Origin: Ruminococcus sp. UBA3855
Lineage (GTDB): Bacteria > Bacillota > Clostridia > Oscillospirales > Ruminococcaceae
NCBI GenBank assembly: GCA_002392545.1
Contig: DGHF01000105.1
Location: 1-21,009, forward strand
DNA length: 21,009 bases
Direction: 5' to 3'
Shown here: positions 1 through 6,240 of the stretch, in pieces
How the letters are laid out: the number at the start of each line of letters is the position of its first letter
How positions within the stretch are numbered: position 1 is the first letter of the stretch
Notes under the pieces: model-generated
What the model was told of the DNA's origin: nothing
The model's database searches: none
What the model saw: the letters and a program-made list of their open reading frames with translations, nothing else
Made by a program: the position numbers and the translations under genes

Positions 1-182
1 AAAAAGGCTGGTATCATTTCGGAGGGAAAAGACCGCATTTAATAGAAGTCGAGGAGAAAAACGGCGAAATTCAGTTTCTCTTGCAACATAACAAAAGATT
101 TTTATTTTCGATTGAGGATAAGCCGGAAAAACGAAAGAAATTTGCATATTTCCTGAAAGACGAAAAGGAGGGAATTTCATGA
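1..182 (+). CDS. C-terminal end of a hypothetical protein, paralog of the next gene (5' truncated)
   Basis: An open frame runs in from the left edge (first full codon at 3) and stops at TGA 180-182, overlapping the next ATG by 4 nt (ATGA at 179-182), so the two genes are probably translationally coupled. About 59 residues are visible. They begin KGWYHFGGKRPHLIEVEEKN and end in a basic stretch, EKRKKFAYFLKDEKE. The C-terminus of the next protein (KGLYMVGIKPMKL through ENREKFAIFFDKNNDK) has the same layout, so these look like tandem paralogs. Only the soluble tail is visible here; the downstream copy has three membrane segments before it, and this one probably does too. I do not recognise a function. 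That this is coding rests on the open frame, the overlap and the resemblance to its neighbour. Confidence 0.7.
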   Translation, partial: KGWYHFGGKRPHLIEVEEKNGEIQFLLQHNKRFLFSIEDKPEKRKKFAYFLKDEKEGIS

Positions 183-646
183 TTGAATTATTGTTTATGG
201 TAATGGGAGTTCTGGCATTCTGGATAAGCCTGACATTCTGGTATCTGAACTGGATTCGTGCAAAGAGGGCGAAAATCCTTGATTACAGTATGTTTTCCGT
301 CAATGCATTGTTTGCATTGTGTGGGATATTTGGAATCATCATGCTGGTAATGGGAATCCGGTATTTTGTGAAGGAGAATCCATACGGTTTCCGCATCAGC
401 ATGGGGACAGCGATATTATTTCTGTCGAGTTTGTTGTGGAATACAGGATTTGTGACGAAAAAGGGGCTTTACATGGTAGGAATCAAGCCCATGAAATTGA
501 CCGCCGTAGTGGAGAATGAAATTTTGTTACTCGTGCCGGAAGAATTGAATTGGAGAGTGCAGACACCGTTCGGGTATCTGAACACCCCTGAAAACCGTGA
601 AAAATTTGCAATATTTTTCGATAAAAATAACGACAAAGGAAATTGA
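179..646 (+). CDS. Small membrane protein with C-terminal soluble domain, function unknown
   Basis: A 155-residue protein whose start lies in the ATGA overlap with the upstream gene; GGAGGG at about 168-173 is the ribosome site. Three hydrophobic segments are visible: near residues 3-24, 40-62 and 73-90. A soluble tail of about 60 residues follows, starting at TKKGLYMVGIKP. The tail pattern (TKKG, several short beta-like strands, then a basic EKFAIFF end) resembles small clostridial proteins with a membrane anchor and a compact PH-like or DUF5673-like beta domain, but that assignment is an inference. It is the second of two tandem related genes and lies 3 nt upstream of the radical-SAM gene, so it probably shares that transcript. 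No catalytic motif is visible. Confidence 0.75.
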   Translation: MIELLFMVMGVLAFWISLTFWYLNWIRAKRAKILDYSMFSVNALFALCGIFGIIMLVMGIRYFVKENPYGFRISMGTAILFLSSLLWNTGFVTKKGLYMVGIKPMKLTAVVENEILLLVPEELNWRVQTPFGYLNTPENREKFAIFFDKNNDKGN

Positions 647-649
647 TTT

Positions 650-2488
650 ATGTTGAAAGATAAAATTGAGCAGTATTTATTGGAAGTACAGAAGCCCTCA
701 CGCTATTCCGGCGGAGAAGTGGGACAGGTTGTCAAGGACAAATCAAAAGTGGATGTACGCTTTGCATTTTGTTTCCCTGATGTTTATGATGTGGGAATGA
801 GTCATTTAGGGATGAAAATTTTGTATTCCCTGATAAATGAGCGTGAAAATTATTGGTGTGAAAGGGTGTTTGCACCGTGGACGGATATGGAAGAAGTGAT
901 GCGCCGTGAACAAATTCCCTTGTATGCGCTGGAAAGCTTTGACCCCATCAAAGATTTTGATTTTATCGGCTTTACATTGCAATACGAAATGAGTTACACC
1001 GCCATTCTGAATATGCTGGATTTGGCAGGCGTTCCCATATTCCAGAGAGACAGAGGGGAAACAATATTTCCCATGATAGTTGCCGGAGGTCCTTGCAGTT
1101 GTAACCCTGAACCCTTAGCAGATTTCTTTGACCTTTTCATATTGGGAGAGGGTGAAGAAGTCAACCTCGAATTGATGGACTTATACAAGGAAATGCGTGA
1201 CAATGGGGCGACACGTTCGGAATTTCTCAAAAAAGCCTCTCAGATTCAAGGCGTTTACGTGCCGTCATTGTATGACGTGACCTATCATGAAGACGGTACA
1301 ATCGACGCTGTGACACCCCGTGAAAATGCCCCTGCAACCATTACCAAGCGTGTCATGGTGAACATGGATGAAAGTTATTACCCGAAACAAGTTGTTGTAC
1401 CATTTATTGAAATTGTGCATGACAGGGTATCTGTAGAAGTGTTGAGGGGGTGTATTCGTGGATGCAGATTTTGTCAGGCTGGTTTCCTGTACAGACCGTT
1501 TCGGGAGAAATCCGCTGAAACAGTCTGTCAGCAGGGAAAAGCCCTCTGTGAAAGTACAGGATATGACGAATTATCCCTGTCGTCATTGAGTACGAGTGAC
1601 CACTCACAAATTGAGGAAATGCTTGACCAGTTACTGACTTATACGGACGAAAGACATATCAATTTAAGCCTGCCCTCTTTGCGAATCGATAATTTTTCAA
1701 AGTCCGTCATGGAGAAAGTGACAACCATTCGAAAAAGCGGTCTGACATTCGCACCGGAAGCCGGCACACAAAGACTCCGTGACGTTATCAACAAAAACGT
1801 CACGGAAGATGAAGTCATGAGAACTTGTCGGATTGCCTTTGAAGGGGGGTATACACAAGTCAAGTTATATTTCATGATGGGCTTACCCACGGAGACAGAC
1901 GAGGATATTGTCGGAATCGCACAGTTAGCGGAAAAAGTGGTAGATTTATTTTACAGTATGCCGGAACGTGCAAAAGGAAAATTGCAAGTTTCCATCAGTA
2001 CCGCAACATTTGTGCCGAAACCGTTCACACCGTTTGAATTTGAACCGCAGACGGAAAAAGCCGAAATCCTCCGCAAACAGGCAGTTTTGAAAAAGGCTAT
2101 CAAGTCGAAACGTATCAAGGCAAGTATGCACGTTTCTGACATCAGTCAGATTGAAGCCGTCCTTGCAAGAGGTGACAGGCGATTGTGTCAAGTGCTGTAT
2201 GATGTGTGGAAAGATGGGGGGTATCTGGACAGCTGGGACGAATTTTTCAAGGCGGAACGCTGGTATAGTGCATTTGAAAAGAATGGGCTTGACCCTGCAT
2301 TTTATGCGAACCGTACACGCAGTTATGAAGAAGTCATGCCATGGAGTCACATTGATTATATGGTATCGAAAAAGTTCTTGATTCGTGAGAATCAGAAAGC
2401 CCATGCAGGAGAAACGACACCGCCATGTCGTGAATATTGTGGGGGATGTGGGGCTAACAAATGTTTAGGCAGACCATGTTTTCCGTGA
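650..2488 (+). CDS. TIGR03960-type B12-binding-domain radical SAM protein
   Basis: A 612-residue protein preceded by AAAGGA at 635-640, 9 nt from ATG 650. The N-terminal half (about residues 1-220) carries the vitamin-B12-binding-like fold of this family, with motifs such as FCFPDVYDVGMSHLGMKIL and VAGGPCSCNPEPLADFFD. The radical-SAM core follows, with the cluster motif CIRGCRFC at Cys268, Cys272 and Cys275, then typical core strands such as GLTFAPEAGTQRLRDVINKN. The C-terminus is cysteine-rich (CREYCGGCGANKCLGRPCFP) and may bind a second metal site. The family is known as the partner of the DUF2344/TIGR03936 protein, to which it is often adjacent or fused; its substrate is not established. 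Here the partner gene lies at 4178, separated by an unrelated AT-rich insert, which is unusual. Family assignment is confident; the reaction is unknown. Confidence 0.9.
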   Translation: MLKDKIEQYLLEVQKPSRYSGGEVGQVVKDKSKVDVRFAFCFPDVYDVGMSHLGMKILYSLINERENYWCERVFAPWTDMEEVMRREQIPLYALESFDPIKDFDFIGFTLQYEMSYTAILNMLDLAGVPIFQRDRGETIFPMIVAGGPCSCNPEPLADFFDLFILGEGEEVNLELMDLYKEMRDNGATRSEFLKKASQIQGVYVPSLYDVTYHEDGTIDAVTPRENAPATITKRVMVNMDESYYPKQVVVPFIEIVHDRVSVEVLRGCIRGCRFCQAGFLYRPFREKSAETVCQQGKALCESTGYDELSLSSLSTSDHSQIEEMLDQLLTYTDERHINLSLPSLRIDNFSKSVMEKVTTIRKSGLTFAPEAGTQRLRDVINKNVTEDEVMRTCRIAFEGGYTQVKLYFMMGLPTETDEDIVGIAQLAEKVVDLFYSMPERAKGKLQVSISTATFVPKPFTPFEFEPQTEKAEILRKQAVLKKAIKSKRIKASMHVSDISQIEAVLARGDRRLCQVLYDVWKDGGYLDSWDEFFKAERWYSAFEKNGLDPAFYANRTRSYEEVMPWSHIDYMVSKKFLIRENQKAHAGETTPPCREYCGGCGANKCLGRPCFP

Positions 2489-2502
2489 GTTAAAAAGGGG
2501 TT

Positions 2503-2582
2503 ATGGGGAAAAATGCCCCTTAGTGCGTTTTGCGTTGGCTTTTTGCGAAACGTGCTAAGACTTAAAGGGCATTTGTCCCCAT
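2503..2582. repeat. Long imperfect inverted repeat forming an 80-nt hairpin
   Basis: The outer stem pairs 2503-2518 (ATGGGGAAAAATGCCC) with 2567-2582 (GGGCATTTGTCCCCAT), with one mismatch. The inner stem pairs 2519-2533 (CTTAGTGCGTTTTGC) with 2545-2559 (GCGAAACGTGCTAAG), where all non-Watson-Crick positions are G-T wobbles. The loop is 2534-2544, and 2560-2566 bulges on the 3' side. The wobbles keep pairing at RNA level while breaking DNA symmetry, which suggests an RNA structure. No long T-run follows on the plus strand (ATTTAAATAAAAAATA follows), so it is not a textbook terminator. It lies between the radical-SAM stop and the first gene of the AT-rich insert. It could be an mRNA 3'-end or processing structure, or a small hairpin element. 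A 7-nt direct repeat GAGTTAA (2487-2493 and 2604-2610) flanks it but may be chance. Confidence 0.7.
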
Positions 2583-2616
2583 TTAAATAAAAAATAAAGA
2601 GGAGAGTTAAGTTTTT

Positions 2617-2976
2617 ATGAGTGGTAATCCATTTGGGGGGAGAATCGTTTTTTGGGGGCTTACTGGTGCATGGTGTAGTGGTGTGATAATCAATGTAGTT
2701 ACCTGTTATTGTCAGAAAATATTTAATAATATATCATCAGTTACAGCCGAAAAAATACTACTGGCATCAATTGTATGTGGTGCTGTAATAGGTGGTGTTA
2801 CTGCAATCATTTACGAACATAATCATGGAAGTTCTTCCCTCTATTCCGAATACAATAAATCAAGATGGATAAGTAGCAATATCAAAGAAGTTTTGATTAT
2901 AACTGGGATAAATTTAGTAACGGCTATTATTTTGATAGCATCATTCCAATTTACGGATAGTGTTAAATTTCTTTGA
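2617..2976 (+). CDS. Hypothetical three-helix membrane protein in accessory insert
   Basis: A 119-residue hydrophobic protein with no family I can name. Three likely membrane segments are visible: about residues 11-31, 47-67 and 90-110. A short polar loop (YEHNHGSSSLYSEYNKSR) lies between the second and third. The ribosome site is GAGGAGAG at 2599-2606, about 10-12 nt from ATG 2617. DNA from here to 4163 is visibly more AT-rich than both flanks: 60-base lines counted by hand at 3421, 3901 and 3961 gave 28-32% GC, against 45% at 2221 and 53% at 4261. The next gene begins 15 nt after the stop, so the three insert genes are probably co-transcribed. A role linked to the SUKH-3 gene two positions downstream is possible but only inferred from proximity. 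Confidence 0.65.
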   Translation: MSGNPFGGRIVFWGLTGAWCSGVIINVVTCYCQKIFNNISSVTAEKILLASIVCGAVIGGVTAIIYEHNHGSSSLYSEYNKSRWISSNIKEVLIITGINLVTAIILIASFQFTDSVKFL

Positions 2977-2991
2977 AAGGAGCAACCCCTT

Positions 2992-3705
2992 TTGAAAGCA
3001 CACAAAGGCATGAAAAAAATCCTGATAATTTATCTGATACTGTCTTTGAGTTGTTGTATGATAGTATCATTCGATTTTCAAATCACTGCAAAAGCAGATA
3101 ATGAAATTCTGGTAACGGAAGAATGTGAGCAGAATGATAATTTAAATTTCTCAAAGGTAGAGAAAACAGGGATAATACAGTCTTTTGCGGTTGCAGATAC
3201 TGGCAGAATAGCGACTTTTATTGATAACAAAGGTATCAATATTTATGATGAATATGGATTTTATGATTTTACAATTTACAAGGCACTTTACAGAACAAAT
3301 GTAACATTACAATGGGATAATGACATACTATTGATTTATCTGTCATCGTCTTGGGATGGAAATGATTATAGAATTATCAAAGTAAACGGCTATGAAGACT
3401 ACGAAATTTTTAGCTGTCCAGACAATGACGAGACAGAAAAATTTTGGAATACACTTGATAATCATGACTATGAACTGATAACGGACAAGGGACGTTATTA
3501 TGTGAAATACGGAAATTTGCGATATACAGACAAGGAAAGCGGTGCAGACTATGCAGTCACAGAAAACACATCATTCAAGCCTTGGTGGCTTTTGAGCATT
3601 CCGGCTTTAACAGCAATTATCTGGTTTGGATTTCTCAGAAAGAGAGTGAAGGCATGGGAAGAGGAGCGGTCAAATCTTGTTTTTCGTGAGGAGGATTCAC
3701 AATGA
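2992..3705 (+). CDS. Hypothetical membrane-anchored extracytoplasmic protein
   Basis: A 237-residue protein with a TTG start at 2992, chosen because GAAAGGAG at 2975-2982 sits 9 nt upstream. A later ATG (3010) has poorer spacing. The N-terminus is a basic patch (KGMKK) followed by a hydrophobic stretch at about residues 10-27, a signal peptide or anchor. A polar domain of about 165 residues follows, rich in Asp, Tyr and Asn. It includes FAVADTGRIATFIDNKGINI, reminiscent of one beta-propeller-like blade in clostridial surface proteins. A second hydrophobic segment at about 194-213 is followed by a 24-residue charged tail. The most likely topology is an exposed loop between two membrane helices. 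The stop overlaps the SUKH-3 start by 4 nt (ATGA at 3702-3705), implying coupled translation. Function unknown; it may be an exported partner of the immunity-type protein. Confidence 0.7.
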   Translation: MKAHKGMKKILIIYLILSLSCCMIVSFDFQITAKADNEILVTEECEQNDNLNFSKVEKTGIIQSFAVADTGRIATFIDNKGINIYDEYGFYDFTIYKALYRTNVTLQWDNDILLIYLSSSWDGNDYRIIKVNGYEDYEIFSCPDNDETEKFWNTLDNHDYELITDKGRYYVKYGNLRYTDKESGADYAVTENTSFKPWWLLSIPALTAIIWFGFLRKRVKAWEEERSNLVFREEDSQ

Positions 3706-4163
3706 ACAGAGTGATTTTTGACATACTTTCTCAAAACGGCTGGACAGCAGACAGAAAAATAGACATCACAAATATTCTTAACTATCTGAAAGAAAACAAT
3801 CATTCCATCAACCAGCAACAACGGGAGTTTTTGAAAAATTTCGGAGAGTTAGAGATATTTTTCGAAGCTCAGAAAAGACCAAAACATAAATTTGTTAATT
3901 CTTATAACATCCAGATATTTCCAACAGAATATGGTATATATCAGCATTATTTAGACCTTTACGAAATTTATGCAAAAAGTGCATTGATTCCGATTGGTGG
4001 AATTAGTTCTTATAATACATGGCTGGTATTGGATACCGATTTAAGAATTTATGGTGTATTCGAATATGAGATTGCACTTTTGGGGGAAAATATTTTTGAA
4101 GTTATCGAAAATCTATATGAAAATAGAGAGATTTACTGGGATGTAGTAAGACCACAAATTTGA
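3702..4163 (+). CDS. SUKH-3 family immunity-type protein
   Basis: A 153-residue cytosolic protein with the layout of the SUKH-3 (SMI1/KNR4-like) domain: an N-terminal helix with NGWTADRKIDI, a conserved helix-turn with FLKNFGELEI (residues 43-52), and a C-terminal half containing IPIGGISSYNTWLVLDTDLR (96-115) followed by IYGVFEYEIALLGENIFEVI (116-135). Proteins of this superfamily commonly act as immunity proteins that neutralise polymorphic or contact-dependent toxins; SUKH domains also occur in orphan immunity arrays. The start overlaps the upstream stop by 4 nt. No nuclease or other toxin domain is visible next to it, so it is either an orphan immunity gene or paired with one of the two unusual membrane proteins upstream. 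The gene is strongly AT-rich compared with the flanking radical-SAM genes, which points to acquisition. Family call is good; the target is unknown. Confidence 0.75.
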   Translation: MNRVIFDILSQNGWTADRKIDITNILNYLKENNHSINQQQREFLKNFGELEIFFEAQKRPKHKFVNSYNIQIFPTEYGIYQHYLDLYEIYAKSALIPIGGISSYNTWLVLDTDLRIYGVFEYEIALLGENIFEVIENLYENREIYWDVVRPQI

Positions 4164-4177
4164 GGGGAGTGAACCAT

Positions 4178-4822
4178 TTGAAAGACTACCGCATCACATT
4201 TGAAAAGCGTGGGAGGGTGAAATACATCTCTCATTTGGATTTAAACCGCTGTATGATACGGGCAATCCGGCGGTCAGATTTGCCGGCATGGTACACAGAG
4301 GGCTTTCATCCGCATTTATACTTAATGTTTCCATTGGCATTGTCATTGGGGGCGGAGAGCATCTGTGAAGTGATGGATTTCCGTTTAACAGAGGAAGTGC
4401 CGGACGATGAAATTCTATCAAGATTAAATGCCTCCATGCCGGAGGGATTAAAGGCAATTTCAGTACACGAGCCGAAATATGAAGCCCAGCATATTGGAAG
4501 TGCGTGTTATGACGTGACCTTGCAAGGGGAAAATCTGTCACAATTCTGGAATGATTTCATTTCACAAGAGCAGATACTCACGGAGAAGAAAACCAAAAAA
4601 GGCATGAAGACCATTGACATCAAACCCATGATAACCATTGAGGGAATGACGGCAGAAAATGACAATTTATGTTTATCTTTGCGACTTCCGGCAGGAAACG
4701 AGGGAAATTTGAATGTCACGGTTGTGACAGATGCCTTTCAAAAGTACGCAGAAAAGCCGATTTTGGTAACAAAAATACTCAGAACAAAAATTTTTTGTCA
4801 AAATGGAGAAATTTTTTCGTAA
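4178..4822 (+). CDS. DUF2344 / TIGR03936 radical-SAM-linked protein
   Basis: I place the start at TTG 4178, giving 214 residues beginning MKDYRITFEKRGRVKYISHL. GAGGGGAG at 4162-4169 lies 8 nt upstream, and family members begin with this same RxxFxKxGxxxxISHLD pattern. An upstream in-frame TTG at 4160 would swallow the ribosome site. The protein has the family's N-terminal signature (ISHLDLNRCMIRAIRRSDLP, then YTEGFHPHLYLMFPLALSLG). The family partners the TIGR03960 radical-SAM protein, either fused or adjacent; the joint reaction is not established. Here the partner ends at 2488, so 1.7 kb separates them. The gene precedes the rplS promoter and ends 6 nt before its -35 box. Confidence 0.85.
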   Translation: MKDYRITFEKRGRVKYISHLDLNRCMIRAIRRSDLPAWYTEGFHPHLYLMFPLALSLGAESICEVMDFRLTEEVPDDEILSRLNASMPEGLKAISVHEPKYEAQHIGSACYDVTLQGENLSQFWNDFISQEQILTEKKTKKGMKTIDIKPMITIEGMTAENDNLCLSLRLPAGNEGNLNVTVVTDAFQKYAEKPILVTKILRTKIFCQNGEIFS

Positions 4823-4828
4823 AAACAC

Positions 4829-4857
4829 TTGATTTTTCCTGAAAAATATGTTATGAT
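4829..4857 (+). promoter_or_regulatory. Sigma-A-type promoter for rplS
   Basis: TTGATT at 4829-4834 and TATGAT at 4852-4857 are separated by 17 nt, close to the TTGACA/TATAAT consensus. It lies immediately after the DUF2344 stop and about 180 nt before the rplS start, which leaves room for the structured leader. Confidence 0.8.
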
Positions 4858-4864
4858 ATAAAAG

Positions 4865-5043
4865 CATTTGAAATCCGTCCGGCTTGTCCGGATGAGGGTT
4901 AATGCCGAAAGACATTAAATCGTTTCATCCTCTGGTGGGAGCTGACTTGCAAAGGGCAGGCAGTCCGGCAGTCTGTTGCATGATGCTGAATGTGGCAGAT
5001 GGGCGACACGAATGAAGAAGCGGAAATTTAGGAGGTAAAGAAA
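4865..5043 (+). promoter_or_regulatory. Structured 5' leader of rplS (candidate L19 autoregulatory leader)
   Basis: The roughly 180-nt untranslated region contains a nested hairpin. An outer stem GGATGA (4890-4895) pairs with TCATCC (4925-4930), enclosing an inner stem TTAATG/CATTAA. Before it, TCCGG/CCGGA (4877-4891) can form a competing stem that shares bases 4890-4891 with the outer stem, which would allow alternative folds. AGGAGGT at 5030-5036 is the ribosome site, 7 nt from ATG. Ribosomal-protein leaders upstream of rplS are known in low-GC Gram-positives. Assignment to that family is inferred from position and structure; I could not compare it with the covariance model. Confidence 0.5.
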
Positions 5044-5385
5044 ATGGATGCATTGAAGAAAATCAGCGAATCAAGTTTGAAGGAAAATGCCCCTGTTGTG
5101 GAAATTGGTGATACTGTCAAGGTACATGTACGCATTCAGGAAGGCGAAAAGAGCCGTATCCAGATTTTTGAGGGTACTGTTATCGCTAAGAAGCACGGCG
5201 GAATCAGTGAGACTTTCACAGTAAGAAGAGTTGCTCACGGTGTCGGCATTGAGCGTGTATTCCCTCTGCACAGCCCTGCTGTAGACAAGGTTGAACTGGT
5301 AAGACATGGTAAGGTACGCAGAGCAAAGCTCTACTATCTGCGTGGCAGAGTGGGCAAGGCTGCAAAGGTCAAGGAACAGCTTTAA
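5044..5385 (+). CDS. rplS: 50S ribosomal protein L19
   Basis: A 113-residue protein, normal length for L19. It shows the family core VEIGDTVKVHVRIQEGEKSR (20-39), then IQIFEGTVIAKKHGGISETF, RRVAHGVGIERVFPLHSPAV and a basic C-terminus RAKLYYLRGRVGKAAKVKEQ. L19 sits at the 30S-50S interface and contributes to subunit bridging. It is transcribed from its own promoter with a long leader and followed by a strong terminator, so it forms a largely independent unit between the DUF2344 gene and the signal-peptidase genes. The rplS-lepB-rbgA-rnhB-yraN neighbourhood is conserved in Clostridia. Assignment is certain. Confidence 0.98.
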   Translation: MDALKKISESSLKENAPVVEIGDTVKVHVRIQEGEKSRIQIFEGTVIAKKHGGISETFTVRRVAHGVGIERVFPLHSPAVDKVELVRHGKVRRAKLYYLRGRVGKAAKVKEQL

Positions 5386-5402
5386 TCACAATCGGCGTAC
5401 GG

Positions 5403-5446
5403 AATACTGCAAGGACAGCTTTCACGCTGTTTTTGCAGTGCGTATT
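5403..5446 (+). other. Hairpin in the rplS 3' untranslated region
   Basis: AATACTGCAA (5403-5412) pairs with TTGCAGT and GTATT (5433-5439, 5442-5446) with a 2-nt bulge. An inner stem ACAGC/GCTGT (5415-5419, 5426-5430) encloses a TTTCAC loop. No T-run follows directly. It sits just before the terminator and may protect the 3' end or be a processing site. Confidence 0.55.
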
Positions 5447-5456
5447 GCTTGCAGGA

Positions 5457-5477
5457 GGGACTGAAAGTCCCTTTTTT
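5457..5477 (+). terminator. Intrinsic terminator after rplS
   Basis: Perfect stem GGGACT (5457-5462) and AGTCCC (5466-5471) with a GAA loop, followed by six T residues (5472-5477). The short 6-bp stem may allow some read-through into the signal-peptidase genes, for which no clear promoter is visible in 5478-5536. Confidence 0.8.
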
Positions 5478-5536
5478 GCTATTATGTAGAGAACAGCGCA
5501 TGAAAAAGGTGTGCTTTTTAAGAGAGGTGGAGAACG

Positions 5537-6223
5537 ATGGATACAGCAGAACTTTCACCGCAGGAGGAACAGCAGGAAGAAACTCGGAATCCAGAAGAAA
5601 CCCAAAAGAAGCCGATTGACAAAAAGGCATTATTGGACGATATTCTTGACATTCTGGAGACAGTAATATTCTATGGCTTTATACTCCTGATGGTATTTTC
5701 TTATTTAATCCGTCCTGTCACAGTAGAAGGGCGTTCAATGGTTCCTACACTGCACAACGGAGACCGCCTTGCAATGTACCGGCTTTTTTACGAGCCGAAA
5801 TATGGAGACATTGTTGTTGTGAATAACCGGAGCGGACATATTCTTGCAGACAATGGGGAAGTTGTGGAAAGCGGTTTTTCTCTGGATGAGTGCCTGATTA
5901 AGCGTGTCATTGCCACAGAGGGGCAGGAGCTGAATATTATCGCCTCGAAAGGGGAAGTCTACATTGATGGGGTTTTGTTGGATGAACCATATATCAATGA
6001 AAAGACATTATCTGATGACAGTGCTTTCTCGTATCCCATTACAATACCGGAAGGGTACGTGTTTGTGATGGGCGATAACAGAAATCATTCCACAGACAGT
6101 CGAAATGTGCATGTTGGGCTTGTCAAAAGAGATGACATTCTTGGAACGACATTTTTCCGTTTTGGTTCTGGAAAGGATGAAGAAACAGGGGAAGCCCTTG
6201 GAACAATTGGTTTCATTGAGTAA
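5537..6223 (+). CDS. lepB: Type I signal peptidase (first copy)
   Basis: A 228-residue S26-family membrane peptidase that removes signal peptides from exported proteins. A charged cytosolic N-terminus of about 35 residues (Glu/Gln/Lys-rich) precedes one transmembrane helix at about 38-59. Box B is EGRSMVPTLHNGDRL with catalytic Ser67, box D is IKRVIATEGQ with catalytic Lys122, and box E is VFVMGDNRNHSTDSR near residue 180. AGGTGG at 5525-5530 is the ribosome site, 6 nt before ATG. A second related peptidase starts 17 nt after the stop. The N-terminal charged extension is longer than that of the second copy, the main visible difference apart from sequence drift. The symbol is generic for type I peptidases; sipS-type naming would also fit. 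Confidence 0.93.
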   Translation: MDTAELSPQEEQQEETRNPEETQKKPIDKKALLDDILDILETVIFYGFILLMVFSYLIRPVTVEGRSMVPTLHNGDRLAMYRLFYEPKYGDIVVVNNRSGHILADNGEVVESGFSLDECLIKRVIATEGQELNIIASKGEVYIDGVLLDEPYINEKTLSDDSAFSYPITIPEGYVFVMGDNRNHSTDSRNVHVGLVKRDDILGTTFFRFGSGKDEETGEALGTIGFIE

Positions 6224-6240
6224 GTCACAGGAGGGGGCTT

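Noticed and set aside
2487..2610. GAGTTAA direct repeats as target-site duplication of a mobile element
   Set aside because: Only 7 nt, and the sequences just inside the repeats are not inverted copies of each other, so an element boundary is not supported.
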